From contig OU612067.1 in NCBI GenBank assembly GCA_914767715.1, positions 7,936,001 through 8,000,000 of the forward strand: 64,000 nt of DNA, written 5' to 3'. The translations under genes and the position numbers were made by a program. Origin of the DNA: Membranipora membranacea. Its lineage: Eukaryota > Bryozoa > Gymnolaemata > Cheilostomatida > Membraniporidae. This document shows positions 13,901 through 28,900 of this stretch, one piece after another. The notes beneath the pieces are model-generated. The model was not told where the DNA came from. It ran no database searches and saw only the letters and a program-made list of their open reading frames with translations. Position 1 is the stretch's first letter; each line of letters begins with the position of its first letter.

Positions 13901-16900
13901 TCCAGTCTGTTCCTCAGCTCCTTGCTTCAGTATTTTAATTTTTCTATTTTTCAAATTTTAATAAGAAATTCTTATCCCTTCTGGCTTGGTTACCATGGCT
14001 CAAACCAGGCTTTATTTTTTGAAACTTGTAATGCATTTTGTTTTAATTTTTTATCAATTTTGTACGCACGCAAAATATGTTTAAAATTTTAATCTGAGCT
14101 GGGTATTCAATGGCCACTAAAAATCCTGCTGGATGAGTTACGCTAGGAGGTTCATACTGTTGCATTGTGGGATATAATTGACAACTGAAGAAACTGCTCC
14201 TGTGCCACATTAAGATACAGTCTGCTGTAGAAACGTACTGATACCGGAAATAACAACCCAAGCAACATCCATGTTTCTTACACAGTATCACAGGGTATCG
14301 AGACTATAAATGGATGTGAGTTATTTTTGAAGAAGCTTTTGGATGAGTTATGTTATGTGGTACATACAGTTGCATTGTGGGATATTATTGAGAACTGAAT
14401 AAGCTGTAGGAGATATATCTTACCTGGTACATGTTCGTCAGCAAACTTGATAGCGATGACATAAGTGCCTGGCTGTGTGGGTTTGTATGATACACCACAT
14501 GAGCCATCTGGCCTGTCCTTACAATCGATATCAGCCTTACTCGGCCCCTCGATAGACAGACTTAAGCCTCCGTAACCTGCAGTAAAGAGACATAGCAGTT
14601 AGTATATATGATGACGGGTAATGTGAATACTGTAGCTCGTGGCCAGGGGCATGGATAAACTGATAATAAAGTATGAATAAATTCATTTGATTTTTTTTAT
14701 CAGAAAAATTTTATTTTGTCCCCATATTATGAGTGAGATAGGCCAATAAAATGGTTGTCAATAAATATTTAAATATTTCTGATACTGATATAAGTATTTT
14801 ATGATAAGAATTTTTAGTGTTTTAAAATTCTTTGGATTTTCTTTATCAAGACTTCATATTGATTGAATTTCAAGAATACTCATGAGGGATATGCAAAACA
14901 TTTTGGATAATATTTTTGTATAAGTCACAGTTAGGAGGTGGTAAGTGGTCGGCGCCACTTTGAATTTTCTTGAAAATGTATCAGTAGTTTAATGGTGGAG
15001 AAAATGATGGATTGTTTTATGTTTGGGTTCCATGCTCCTGTACGGGGTACAGAATTCACTCAATGACCAGAAGTTTAATAAAACTGAGGCTAAAAAACAG
15101 CCAAGGCTAACAAATGTCAAAATGCTAGAGGTCCTAGTCCTCCTCGGTTATCTTTTGTAAAGGGTGGATATATTAAATCCATACTGATGGCATATTTCCC
15201 TACAAGGTTGTAGAATACCTTTGAATTTGCTGTAATATCTAACTGAGCATCATAAATGGAAATTATATTTAGTAAGTATTATAAGTTAAGACTTCTTTTC
15301 TTATCTTTTTTACAATATAATCGGATAGTCGAATAAATATTAGTTTAGGCTACTATATCATGTCTAGGTTATGTCCATAAGGTGCTTTAATAAGTACAGT
15401 CTTATAATGTGAAATTATTATCACCACTTTTTTATGCAGGATGCTATTTGCGGAGGCGCCTGCATGCGGACAAAACAGCGCAGCCGAATCAAAACCTATT
15501 TTGAGATGAGGTATGCAATCATCTCCTTCCGAGAAAATACTTCGGTCATTGACCATAGGGAAGGTAGTTTTATTAATAGATTGGATGCCTAAATTATGAC
15601 AGAAATGATGATGGCTATACAATGCAAAATAATTATGATTGCCGAGAAAGCCGTAAAACCACAGGTATAGATCTTGTTTTTCGCAGCTAAATACAGTAAA
15701 ATACGGAATGTATAGCAGTTACTTTACGGCTTGTTTTTCAAAACCAAATTCCAGATTTTATCTACGCAGCTCAACACCTTTGCCATTTTTATGATGTAGG
15801 AACAAAAACAGGATACTAGATGCAATGGTATTATTTTTTCCCGTAAACCTCTGAACAGATTTCTGCTCCGAGATACGCCTAAGGCACAAAATTTAATCTC
15901 ACAAGTTGAAATTAATAAATTTTCTGGCACTTACGTTCAAAACTCCAGCTAGTACCACCTTTAGACACAGGTCCAGAGCCTGCAGCCCGATTAAAAGATA
16001 CAGCTTTATGCTCCACAGGCATAGTGATCTCAAATTAATTCAAACGATCTCTTTGTGCTATGTTCAAATTTATCAGCAAGCTTTGCTTCCGACTATCCTA
16101 CGACCGACGCTGTTACTGCCGAAACCAGAGTAAATGTCAAGTCTTGAAAGCATTAGTAGCTGCCTATCTGCTCGGTAAGGCTGCATGTAATCACTGATTG
16201 GTTTCAGAGTATAAACTCTCAAAGCGTAACCCCTTGCCAAAATCAAATTTGTTCAGATGGCAAACTGGTTTCAATTACGCTTAGTTTGAGCCTAATGGTA
16301 AATAAAGAAACAAAAAATTCCACTTGGTTAGGCGTTGTAATATATAGGGGTAAAGTACATGAGGCAGTATTTATACTGGTTTTAATTTAGCTGATCTTAT
16401 AGTCAGCAAACAACTGTGAGAGCTGTAAGGGGGCATAACGAGAGGCTAAGGGGATAAAAGTGTGGCAAGCGTCCAAAGTTTCGAGTGAGTTTTAATATGC
16501 TGTTCACAGAATTTCAGGGAAGACTCTTGGATATTAATTACTTACACTTAATTAATGAATATCTCCATCACATATTTACTCTGCATGTGTATAACGATAT
16601 ATTGTACTGAAATATTGGTGGAAACAATTAGGATTCTGGTAATAAATATTACCTGTTTCATGAGTGGTGTTCTCAAAACTAGCAACAAAATCCCAAAATC
16701 ATAAATGGTTATACAAATATTTCGCTGCTGAGCTGAGTAGGCCGTTGCCTATGATGTGGCTATGAGTAGGCAGTTCTTTGAGATTTGGCTGTGAATTCCT
16801 ACATTATCTGGACTAATCCCATCATTAAACAGTATCGCGAGACAGCATAAAGTGTTAAACCTGAGGAACTTTTAAAAATGTGTAAGAATTTTCTCAGGAC

Positions 16901-19900
16901 ACTTCAGGTCACTTAGACCTGTTGTCAAAACACGGCATTGCACAATTTGTTTCACACAATGTCACTAAGCATCTAAGATTCCACTAGAACGTAAAATCGA
17001 TGGATTGGAATTTTAATTTTTCATTTTTTTTATAGGATTACGGATATTTGGGTCCCAGATGTCTAGATCACCTTCAAATTAAGCCACTTATCCAGTCAGC
17101 ACTAAATTAACTCCGTAGATATCCCTAATAACAACCGCATCTCCAAAAAATAATACACAAACAAATTGTAACCAGGCAAAAATAGCCATTTCACAATTAT
17201 CATCATGGAATAATTAAATTATGTAGATTGTAATATATATAACAGTCTTATAAGAGGAATTAGATATAAATTATAAAATTAGCAAAGTACCTACTTGAAT
17301 AAAGAGTAGACATTCTGAGTTGTTTAGTATATAAACGTAAATTATTTACAGCTACAAGTGTAAACTGGCACCTCTCCGATCTGCGAACCTTATGCTTGAG
17401 CTCAACAGATTTATAGGTCCAGAACAATATAAAAGTAGTTAAAAGCTCTAAACACCTGCCAGGGTATCTCAAAATCGACACAATGTATCTATATTCTTAT
17501 GAGCTGGGCAGGGCAGGGCAGCAGAATATAAACGTAATTTACAAATTATGAGGTGCCACATTACGTAATTTCTAATAAATCAAACTGCATTAATGTAAGA
17601 TAAATAATAGCAGTTGGTGTTTTAGATTATGAAATAATAATAATAACGATAAGGTTTGCAACTAAAGCGCAAATTACCTACATGAATATGTACTCATGGT
17701 GATATTGTTTAGTCTGCAATCGATTTATTCTCCGTTGTCCGAAGTTGGATAACCCTTAGTGTCTTTAGGTATGATATAAAAAATCCCTCTGGAAATGCGT
17801 GAGCTAGTCAGCAAAAGTCAGCGATTATCTGATGTTTGTGTGTAAGAGCTGCCTTGTTAACTGTTGAATGACCGGAACAGCACTAAACATTTGTTGGCGT
17901 CTCTGATACAAAACCACAGCAGGTCCCACTGAGCCTCAACTATAACTATACCACTTAATTATCATTTAATAACTCCAATGTTACCTTTGGCTCATCACTG
18001 TTTTATAGAGCAATATTCATAATTTGACTATTACAATATAATGGGGGTATCTAAAGACTTCTGCAGTGCCTAAGTCTACAGGCACAGCGGCAGCGACGCA
18101 CTGAGGGTCTGGTAAATACATTATAAATACATGATTCACTATATATCAATATACCTATCTGATACCTCGCTGCCTCATTAATACACAGCCTATATGATCC
18201 GCGCAAAGCTACAGAAGTGCAATTATATCATCAAATCAGGCTTTGTTGCTTCCTTTGATAGTGTGCCTATAACATGCGCCGCAGCCGTTTGTTGCAGGAA
18301 AACTCCTGCAACAATTTAATGACTGTTAAATTCATTATGTTGGATGTGAGATGCTTTATTGAAGGATTTAAAGTAAATAGCAGGTTCACTTGCATATTGT
18401 TATTACTAAAGCAGAAGAAAAGTCGTAATTGGGGCCTGTGTGTGCCATTTAATTTGTAACACTCCATTAACCTATTTACCTACGAGCAAATTCTGTCCAT
18501 TTCGGCGGAAATACTGCAAAGCTTTTCTCAATGTTGCAGAAATCATTCGACACTTCTGTAAGGAGATTTTGAAAGAAGCTGGAAGAGGTAGCTGGAAGAG
18601 GTAGGCCCTACCACCCTCCAAATGATAGTCATATTAATCATTTTTACAGCCTTAGAAATTATGGAACGCGTGAGAACGCCTCTTAAACCCATCATCAATA
18701 TTCGATAAAATAATGGTTAATGGCTCTCGACACATTTTGATAATTACCTGTGGCCTTATCAGCCAGTTTTTACTACTGGATGTTGTGCTCATCATCAGAA
18801 AACAATAGCCTTCTTTGGTGCCCACATGCTGCCAGCGCTAATGAAACAATAGTGGGCCCTGCCAATTTCCAATGCATCGACCGAACAGTCTACTACCCTA
18901 ACAGTCTACTACCCTAACAGTGCAATCACATTCAAAGCTCCTTGACCGAATTGGCCTAGACCAAGGGGTTTGACGCCTACACTTATCTTGCATAGTGACC
19001 AAAATACTTTTGGCAGGTCAGTTAATGCGTACTGTTGGTCAGTGCTAACACAAACCACCTCACCTGTTATAATTCTACTTACCGGTGCTCTGAGCTACAA
19101 TTAAACTGATTATCGGGCACAAAAACGACCATGCAACAGCTTGGATATTTGCTATATATGTTAAAGGACAAAAAGAAATCACTGGCACAAGTGTTATTAT
19201 GGCACAAAGTTTGACACATGGAGAGACACAACTGCAATTTTTGGCCCTTGACATACATTATGCTAATAGTTATCCTCTCTTCAAGTATGGGTATGCAACT
19301 CAGTACATATTCAGCATTGATCAATTGCCAAAGTGGAATCAGCGTAAATATTTTTTTTGCAGTCATCAGGGTTGAGGGAATGGGGGCATTACAAACTACA
19401 AAACTGATAGTGGGAACGCTCTCATATACCAATGAAGAAGGTCAATCATCGGTGTTCTTAAATTCAGGGATAAGTAGAGTATCAATCTGTATAACAATTG
19501 GGTAGTTAGTTGAACATTGAGCAAAGCAGTTAAATCAGCATGCAGTATGCGCACATGATAATGAGTTACTTCCTGGATAATTAGCTGAGCTCTTAATGAG
19601 CAGCACAAAAGAAACTTCAGTCAGGTGCTGTGAATCCTCATCTGATAATCTGTCATATACTTTTAGAGAACCTCCCTTTTTAAAATTATACACAACCTCA
19701 TTTAAGAAAAGTCTATAAGAATAAATTTTACCTGCGTCACGTGTATCAACAATAAACTGGTTGAGTTGGTTAGTCTGTCCTCTATATAATCCTTCTCCGT
19801 ATACTCGCACTTTGCTGGCGTCTCCCACCTCATTTCTGGTTACGTCAATCTTAAATGGTGAGCCTGGGATATGAGCTCGGTCCTTGTAGACGTTAACTAG

Positions 19901-22900
19901 ATGTGTCCCTGTCTCATGTGGGGTGAAGGATATACCTGTTAAACAGAATCATTTAGAGTAATTATCTTACTACAACAACCTGCTGATCAGATTGCACCTA
20001 TCCATGCCTTAAACGTTTGACAGGCCTATCATTTGAGAGCACCTGCCAAACATCTCAGTCCAGCGACTTCTTTCTTCAAAGAATACCACAAATGCTTTAT
20101 TCAAACAAAAGTGGAGACAACCTTATTATTGTACTTGAAAGCAGCATCATGTTACAAAACTTACCGAGATGTCCGTTAGGTAGTTTCTTTAGTGTACAAG
20201 GTTCGGCTCTGCCGGAGGGTGTGGTGATGTCAGCAGTTAATGTGCTGATGTCATACTCCTTCACAGATAGAGAGAACTCACTAGCTGTACCCATCGAGAA
20301 CTGAGATCGCTCATGGCTCTCACCTAAATATCAATTCAAGTTATAGTCACGGGCATTACACATTCATAAACTAATATTGACTGCATTAATTGCCAAAATT
20401 TAAAATTGACTTCCTCTTTTTAACCTAACATTCCATCTATAGTTGACCTTTAAAACAAAAACAACAGTGACACTGCACCTCAATGTGACATTTTGTGATT
20501 GACAATTTAAGTAATAAGAAAGACAATAGCGCGAACATATCGATAAGTCAAGCGCTTATGAAAGAAAATATAACCTGAGCATGTACATAAATACACAAGG
20601 GTGGATAACTTCTAAAGATCAGCATAGCTCAATTCATCACGCAAGGAAATTTCATGCGAATATCAAGCTAAACTCCCTATTTGTATTTGATAGTAAGTGG
20701 TTGAACGCACATAGTGTGTGTTAGTCATAGATATATAACTTTAGCTGGTGTCATTATAAACCACGTTATTGTTACCCTAGAGGAGTAAGTATTAGCTACA
20801 GTTTAGTTTGGCTAGTTTGATAGTGGCTTAATATTAGCTACCACCAATTTTCACTAGCTATGGTGGGAGTGTAGAAATAATAATTGTTTGTTAGCAAGAA
20901 ATTTCAACTCTTCTGACTTGCACAAGAAGACAAACTTTTCCTCTGGCGATTACTTTACTCCTCTAGTGTACTGAGAATCAAAGATCTGGGCAAACTAGAA
21001 TCTTACCATTGATGTGAACTTTGAATGGACTGCCCACCACATGCTGCCCATCAAACTTGATAAGAACCTCATAATCGCCTTCTATAGGGCAGACGTACTT
21101 AACTCGACAGAGGCCCTTCTTATTATCGTCTGTATCTATATTTACCTTACTCGGTCCCTCTACTGCTAACGATAAACCACCTGGGCAAAACATACATGCA
21201 GTGAGTGACATGCAACATGCTATGTATATATAGTTCAGTTTGTTTTGTTTGTTTGTTTTGTGACCAGGAGGCAGTGCCAATTTGAAAGCTGAGAATTTTT
21301 TTAAGTGTCAAAGTTTAATGCCTAGGGTGACTGTGAATTGAAAGTGGTTTCAGATGCTCAAATCTATCACTTGAAGTAGACATAAATCACACATCAAACA
21401 TAAAAGCACTTGCAAACTCCATGCAACACAACACATATGAAAGAAAAGCGGAGTACATGCCAGCCTTTTTCAAACCTGGCCTTGGCTGCACTTTAACGAG
21501 GAACGGCGATCCGGGGATGTCATGGCCGTTGACCTTGACAGAAGCTCGATACTCGCCGGCGATTCGAGGGACAAATGTGACAGTACAAGTACCGTCATGA
21601 TTGTCAACGCAGCTTATCTCGGCCTTAGAGGGGCCTTCGACAGCCAAACTCAAACCTCCTGTGGTTAATACCGGACAGATTAACAAGGGTTTGTTATATA
21701 ACATGAGGATCGGGAAGTGTTTACAACCAACATTGGAAATATGATGGAGTCACTTTTGTATTGCATATGGCGTGGAAGTTCTAGGGAGTTATGCAATTAT
21801 ATTGATGAATCACAGTGGGAATTTGATGATTACATAAAATGGTGGAGCTGGTGGATAGTTGGAAGATTTGATTGGAAATAAAAGTTAGAACATAAGACAA
21901 GAGAAGTTACCATAAATAGTAAACTCATCTGTATAAATGTCATTATACAATAGTATTTTCAATGCTTTTTGAGTAACAGAGATTAAAGACAAGACCTCAA
22001 CACCGTGTGACATTTCCTTCCTCTTTAGCATTGAGTTCAATCGTAAACAGTTAAATTGAAAAATCTCAACTCAAACAAGGTGTGCCAACAGAAGATAAAA
22101 TACTAGAGAGGTTTAGATATGTATGATATTTGATCAAGTGTGATCCACTTAGGTCGAATCTCAGATTGCTTCCCTTCTATTTGAAAGCTGCAACTTTTTG
22201 CCAGCCATCCAATGGGGCACAACTCCAAATGCAGGCAAATCAGAGTTAACTTGATATACTTCAATTGAGACTGTGACACTTACCAGCTCCAGCATTCTTA
22301 GTATCGATAGTGAAGGAGCACGGCTCTCCAGCTGTACCATAACTCAGTCCTGGTCCATAAGCAGCCACTACACCGCTGTCTACTGCGTCCACATAAAACT
22401 GATATGGGCTTCCTATAAAACATTTTATAGTTTGATGCACAATTTAGATCATTTACATTTACACCCACTAGACACTATTGCTAGTTTTAAAGGAGGGAAC
22501 AATGCTCTTCTGAGCCAATGTATATAAATCATTCTGCCTGTGATTTCCTTTGAAAATAGAGGCACGTTAATGAATGTGAGCTCTTCTTGAATTCCAAAAA
22601 GGGCTTTGACTTGAGATACATATGGATCTAAAATCTAAATCATCACTTATTTGATTTGGAATGAGCCTTGCTTTTAATTGAGGATAATCTGATAACTCGA
22701 AATTCAAACATAACCTAACTTGTTAATGCCACTGATACAGCAGAATTGTTGGTCAATAATGGAAAGTATAGAACGGTTCTGGGAATGCATTAGTATTAAG
22801 GGGGAGATAATTTCAAGGATAAATAGCAGTGTCATAAAAATGCGACACTGATGACAAGAAAAATAAATCAGTGTGAGTTCTTTCAAACAGAGAAATTAAA

Positions 22901-25900
22901 GTGATCAATTATCATTTTGGCACTGAAATGCACTGTTCAGAAGCTTATTTCAAGTAAATTGCGACGGACGATCTCTCTATATTATTGAGATTGCTTCTTC
23001 CCTACTGGCTGTCACATACAACCACACGCCAACAGTAGAGGGACTTTTAAAGTAGGGTGAATGATTGCATTGAAGAAAGAAGGGGATTCTACAAACTACT
23101 GTAAAGCCAGAAATAAAGCTTCCAAATTGACCTTAACCAACAGACAGGTGACTTTTCTGGTTTGGCGTTCGTTGCAGGTTATACAGTACAAGTAAAGAGT
23201 GATGGGGAGACATAGACTGGGCTTTTATTTCTGGATTTACAGTACCTGTGTCTTCAAACCACAATCTAGAGTGGTATGTACCAACTACATGGTATTCAGA
23301 GATACCACCTAGTGGAAATATTACACCACGTTAAGTGAGACATATAAAACAGCTTTCTGCTTAGTTCACCACATGCAACATTACATTTATTATAACATGG
23401 AAGAGTTGAGAGCTTATGATCACGTTTCAATTTCCTAACCATTGTGTTGGCTCTGATTGGTTATGTGAAGTGAAACGACCAATCAGCACCGAGCTGTATG
23501 CATGCACAAATAAGGTGAAGAGAATTTACCTTCGATAGGTTTGTTGTTATACGCCACATGTAGATTATGTAGACCAGTCTCCTGAGGCTGGTATTTTATG
23601 GTCACACTTCCATCACCATTGTCCACTATATCAGGTAGGTGGGTTCTTCCTGATGGAGCAATCACCTTAGCTGTTAAGAAAACCAATAACATATTCAATG
23701 GCTATAGCACACAAATCTTGTGTGAATAAACTAAGTTTTTGATTGTGTACTAAATGATATTTCTTGTCGAACAGACATTATTCAAATAATTAATTGAGCA
23801 AAAGGAACAAAAGGTCAATTTTTTTCAAAATCACTACTTATAACCCTGATAACATTTGGTCTGTGATATGACCACTTTTAAATGGTTGGTATGTAATGAA
23901 GTGAGAGTTTCCTGTTCATTGTGTTGAGTTTATAACACTAACTGCTCACAAACAAACCTGAAGTGTAGTTGAACACAGGTCCAGTAGGTATAACGAAATC
24001 CACAGGGTGGAACATATTGGCAGGTGCTGCTGTTCTGGTGGTCTTATATGAGTCCACTCTGTCTGTGTAATCAGCCTACAGAAGAAAGAAAAAACAACAA
24101 GAGTCAATGACGACAAATCTAAACATTATTTTCACATGCATTCATATGCGATAGGCTTCCATGGTGGCGGTTGAAATAGACATCTATATCATTGAGCTTG
24201 CATGCTTTGAGAAGATAAAAACAGAGGATCTATTTGGCCCATGCAACCATAACCAAAGGGAGAAATCAGATAATTATGTCTGACATTTTTGTAGCCTTCA
24301 AACTTAATTGAAGCCAGACTGAGAGAGCTTTGTTTCCGATATACCTTTTTGATAAGCTAGCCCATGAAGAAGCATGCATCATGGGATTGGTTAAGCATTA
24401 TTTGCTAGTCATTTTTTTAGAAGCAAGCCTGGAAGTGATTCCCTCAATTTGTTATTACCGTCACCTTTTAATAACATTGATGAAAATTATTAAGTTTTAC
24501 CCGATAGAATTCACAATGCTAAAATTAGTAGGATTAAGCACTTTAGAGAAAGGCAGGCTATGTAGACATTGATACAGACCACAGAAAGAAATTAAGTTCA
24601 AGAGAAATACATTCATTCTCATATAACATTCCCAAAATGAGACATAAATAAGTACCCCTTCCCTTTCAGAGAAGTTGAAAAGCTAATGTGCTATATGTAA
24701 AGGACGAGCTGCAAGACAGAGTCTAGCCTGAAAAAAAGCCTGTGCAACAACAAGAAGCAGAAACAAGAATGAGCGAAGGCAGCAGAGGCAGCGATGGTTT
24801 AGTAATTACATCTCTTTGTGCTGATGACGTGTTGGTGATTTTGTAGGTCCTTCGTGTCTCGGTGACCACAGTTCGGCTCTGGGTATCCGTCTGCATATAA
24901 AATATGTACCATTTGATCAAAATATGGTGAAAGTATTGCCTTAAACTAAAGTATATCGCGACTTGGTCAGCAAGAATGAGACGTTGCCATTGGATGACGA
25001 TCATTTGGCAGAAAGTAAACCTATAAACAGGGTTCTGGGATTTGAGCTGCAAAGAGATGTTTTAAGGAAGTGAAGACATGGACAGAACAGTGTTTAATAG
25101 GACAGACTTGGAAGGTGGACAATTCATGCAATTGTATATTTGTAACTTTATAGATATAAATAAACAACGACATGACATGAGATAGGACAAATGCTGTTTG
25201 CCATTACCACAGTCATGCTTGTGCTAAAAAGACAGCGAGATTCAAGAATATCTTGCAGCCCATGAAGAAAGCATGCCCCGCATTATGGATCTTGTCTTTC
25301 AGTTCAATTCATTGACAAGTCAGTGACATCTTGCAAACAGAATTTTCATTGGTTTTAGCTGTCAGCCAACGCCAGTTTAGCATAATATGAATGTAAACTC
25401 TTCTGGTGTTGCTACCCATCATCACAACAGTCACAGATTCGCAAAACTTGCACCTAACTAACATTTATAGCCCTCAGCAGATGGTCCCATTTCACAATCA
25501 AATGGTTCCATTCTAGCAGCAATCAATACTGATGTATCACAAGTTGTATTGACCATACTCAACATGCTATCACATCTTCTAACAAAAGTAGATCTATCCT
25601 AGCTAGCCGAGCCATGCTAGTAGAAAACTGCCTACCTCCTGTTGGTTATAAGGCTGCTGCTGATAGGGCTGTTGTTGCGGCTGCTGCTGACTTGTATATG
25701 AAGTAACAGTGGTATGAGTCTGCTGCTGACTCTGTGGTGACATGGGAGACCGTGCCTATTGTTATGTGAATGACACAAGAGAAATGAGTACTCAGAGTCA
25801 AATACAACAGAAGTGATTGAGAAATCCATCCAGCTTAATACTAACCATGCAGTTTTTCAAGACGGTATCGTGTTGACGTTTGCCATCAGGGATCCAACTA

Positions 25901-28900
25901 AACCCACTAAAACAATTCCTGACACATCTGAAAGTCTTTTCACTCACTCCCTCCCTCCAAACTTCAATATTTTCTTCAAACTGTTTGTCCTGATACAACA
26001 ACAATCATAACCCAAGCATAAGAATTGACAAACACCAACAAGTCGGGAAAATGGCCTGGTAAAACATTTGAAATATATACATATATACATGAAACAATCG
26101 AAGTAGCATCCAAACGACAACATAAAATGAATAGAGTTGAGTATGTGCAGACAAATCAAAAAGAATTTGGTGATTTATTAGTAGACGATGAGAGACATGA
26201 TACAGTACGATTGTTTGCTATTGACAGGACATAGTTAGACTTCAGTGATGACTGAATACAGAAGATCACAGTAGTCAGGCCATGCTAGTTTGGAGCATGG
26301 CTGCCTACCTCTGGCTGACGATAAGGTTGCTGTTGTGGTAGACGACTTGAATATGAAGTTGTGGTGGTGCTGGTTTGCGGCCGCCTCTGTGGTGACATTT
26401 GAGTCCTTGGCTATTGTTACAGAAGGGACACATATAACAATCAATATATTATATAAAAAATAATGCACAACAATATCGGATATGGAGCCAAGTGGCTGCC
26501 AGTGTTCAATCTTGGCAATGATTCAGCAAGCAGCAACACAGAATTTTCACTCTCCATTAAGCAATAAACCTAACCGCTCTTCCTGGCAAACGACAGTCAG
26601 TGGAGTCAGGTACCATCAAGATCATAAAACCAATCGACAACTCGAACACATCCGCAGTCCTTCCGAAAATAGATAAGAAACTATTCAAACTCTTCAAAGA
26701 CAGAAATTGACACATCAAAGTAAAAAACCTGTGACATTCTGTGCCCTCAGACCTTGATGCAGCTGTGAACCCAATAATAACAATATTCAGAGAAAATTCT
26801 TCGAATGAAGGCTGACTAAGCTACAGATAGAGTGGGTTAGAGCTAGAATGTATGCACACATATCAAACATTGTTTGATGATTAGTTGACAAAACAATCTA
26901 GTGTAAGTTTGATACTGATACCCAAAAACAACATTGCTGAGGTGAAGACAGGAGGAGGTCAGAGAATAGGTCTGGGATCTCTCAACGACCCCTTTAAAGG
27001 ATCATGAGGTCTTGACGTACAATACAAAATGCAAACATTAGACGCTTGCACTTTTACCTCTGAGTCATCTATGAACTCTGAACCATATGGCTGGTTTCTA
27101 CTGTCTGATATAACTGTGGCTTGCATCGAGCCTCTTGGAGTCCTGGAGTGGTCTGAAACAACTGTAGCTTGGATCGAACCTCTTGGAGTCCTGGACTGGT
27201 TTTGAGTGACCATCATCAAGGGAGCCTAAATTAACATGAGAAACCATGAGATGTGGTTATGAATACTCGTCTTAAGAAAACTCCGTTGACATAGATATGT
27301 CACGTAGACATAACCTGAAAGGATCTCATAATATGAGATTGTCACCAATCCTCTTTCCTCTGTTGTAAAACATGCTTCGCGTTAGGATTATATCAGGGTG
27401 CGATATTTGGACAGATGCTGACAGTTCTGTTGGGATAATACAAGGCTCTAACCATCAAAATATTTTTTAGGTTAGAAAGACCCTGGCACATATGGCGTGT
27501 CATACTTATACAGGCATTTGCTTGGGACAAAGATATGCATCATGTCCAACGAGAAGTGCTTCCATCTACAACATACAACTGTAATTTGCGCATTCACCAA
27601 ACATCACAACATTATTACCTCCGTGTCTAAGCTTGGCCTCTTCATGAGACTTTCCAGATAACCAGCCGGGTAAGGTCCCTGAATGGAGCCTCTAGATTGC
27701 CGTGTAGGCTGTTTACTGGCAGTCACCAACCTTTCCTCCTAAATTATCAGTGATATTGTAGTAAGTTTGTTGGAGCCATCAAACAGGAAAATAAATCTTT
27801 TTTGTGGAACATCACAAAATCATCAGTCAACTCGTTGAAATGATAAAACTCATCTCAGCGCAATGTGTGTTGGTAATCTTGATATTTACCTCCAAGTCAA
27901 CATCCGCTCTAAATCTAGGATCTTTGGGGTACTGACTGCTATCAGTTGAGAAGTCAGCTTGAATCAATCCCTTATCTCTAGGATATTGGGAGCTATCGGT
28001 AGAAACATCTCCCTGAACCGATTTTCTGGGCTGATTTCTCGAAGCATACTGTTCTTCCTGTTATGCGAAATTGGGATACATTCAGTTGCAGCAATAAGCT
28101 GTTTTACTCATTGGTCAGGTATACTGGACATGCTATACATTCATCTTTTCGTGGATTTCAAACAGGACACAGATCTCCGAGACACAAACACCATCCAAAT
28201 ATTTTGTCATCATCATCGGCGATCGGATGTACAAGCTGGTAAATATGATGCTGAGTTAATTAACTTGGGACAAGACGGAATTAGAGTGTGAGACAGAACT
28301 GGTGTAAGTGTGCTTTCCTCAAGCAATAGTTAAAACACTGTCAATCATACCCAAAACCTGACGAATAAATCAAACTATGTCTAGGACTTTCCATTCAGTA
28401 CCATCAAATATTTAACAAAGAAGATATCCATATATGCGCACCAATAGGCCAACTCGTTATGAGATAATCAGGTAAGGACTCTCATGTTCTGGGAGACAAG
28501 AAATGGGACACAGAATGTGGCTGTAGGAGAAACATGCTCATGACTTGAGAAATCAGAGGCAGAACATAAAACTAGAGAAGATAACAAGGCCATAAACAAT
28601 ATAATTGTTATGCATGATGTTGGGTGCGGATTCCAGACTTCAAGTGCGCCAAACTTAAGATGTGCTTATCCATATTCCTCATGCTGTCGACATATACCTC
28701 ATACTGGCTCGAAGCTGGTTGGCCGTGACTTTCATCAGTATATTGACTGATGCTAGTTGGGATTTTGGTTCCAGGAACCTGTCCCTGCCCCGCACTTGGT
28801 GAATTCCTCAACAACTGGTTTTCCTAATCAAGAAAATTCCGACTACATCATAACAATTGACGTTCCACAATTGACAAGAAAACAACTAAGACATAGGGAA

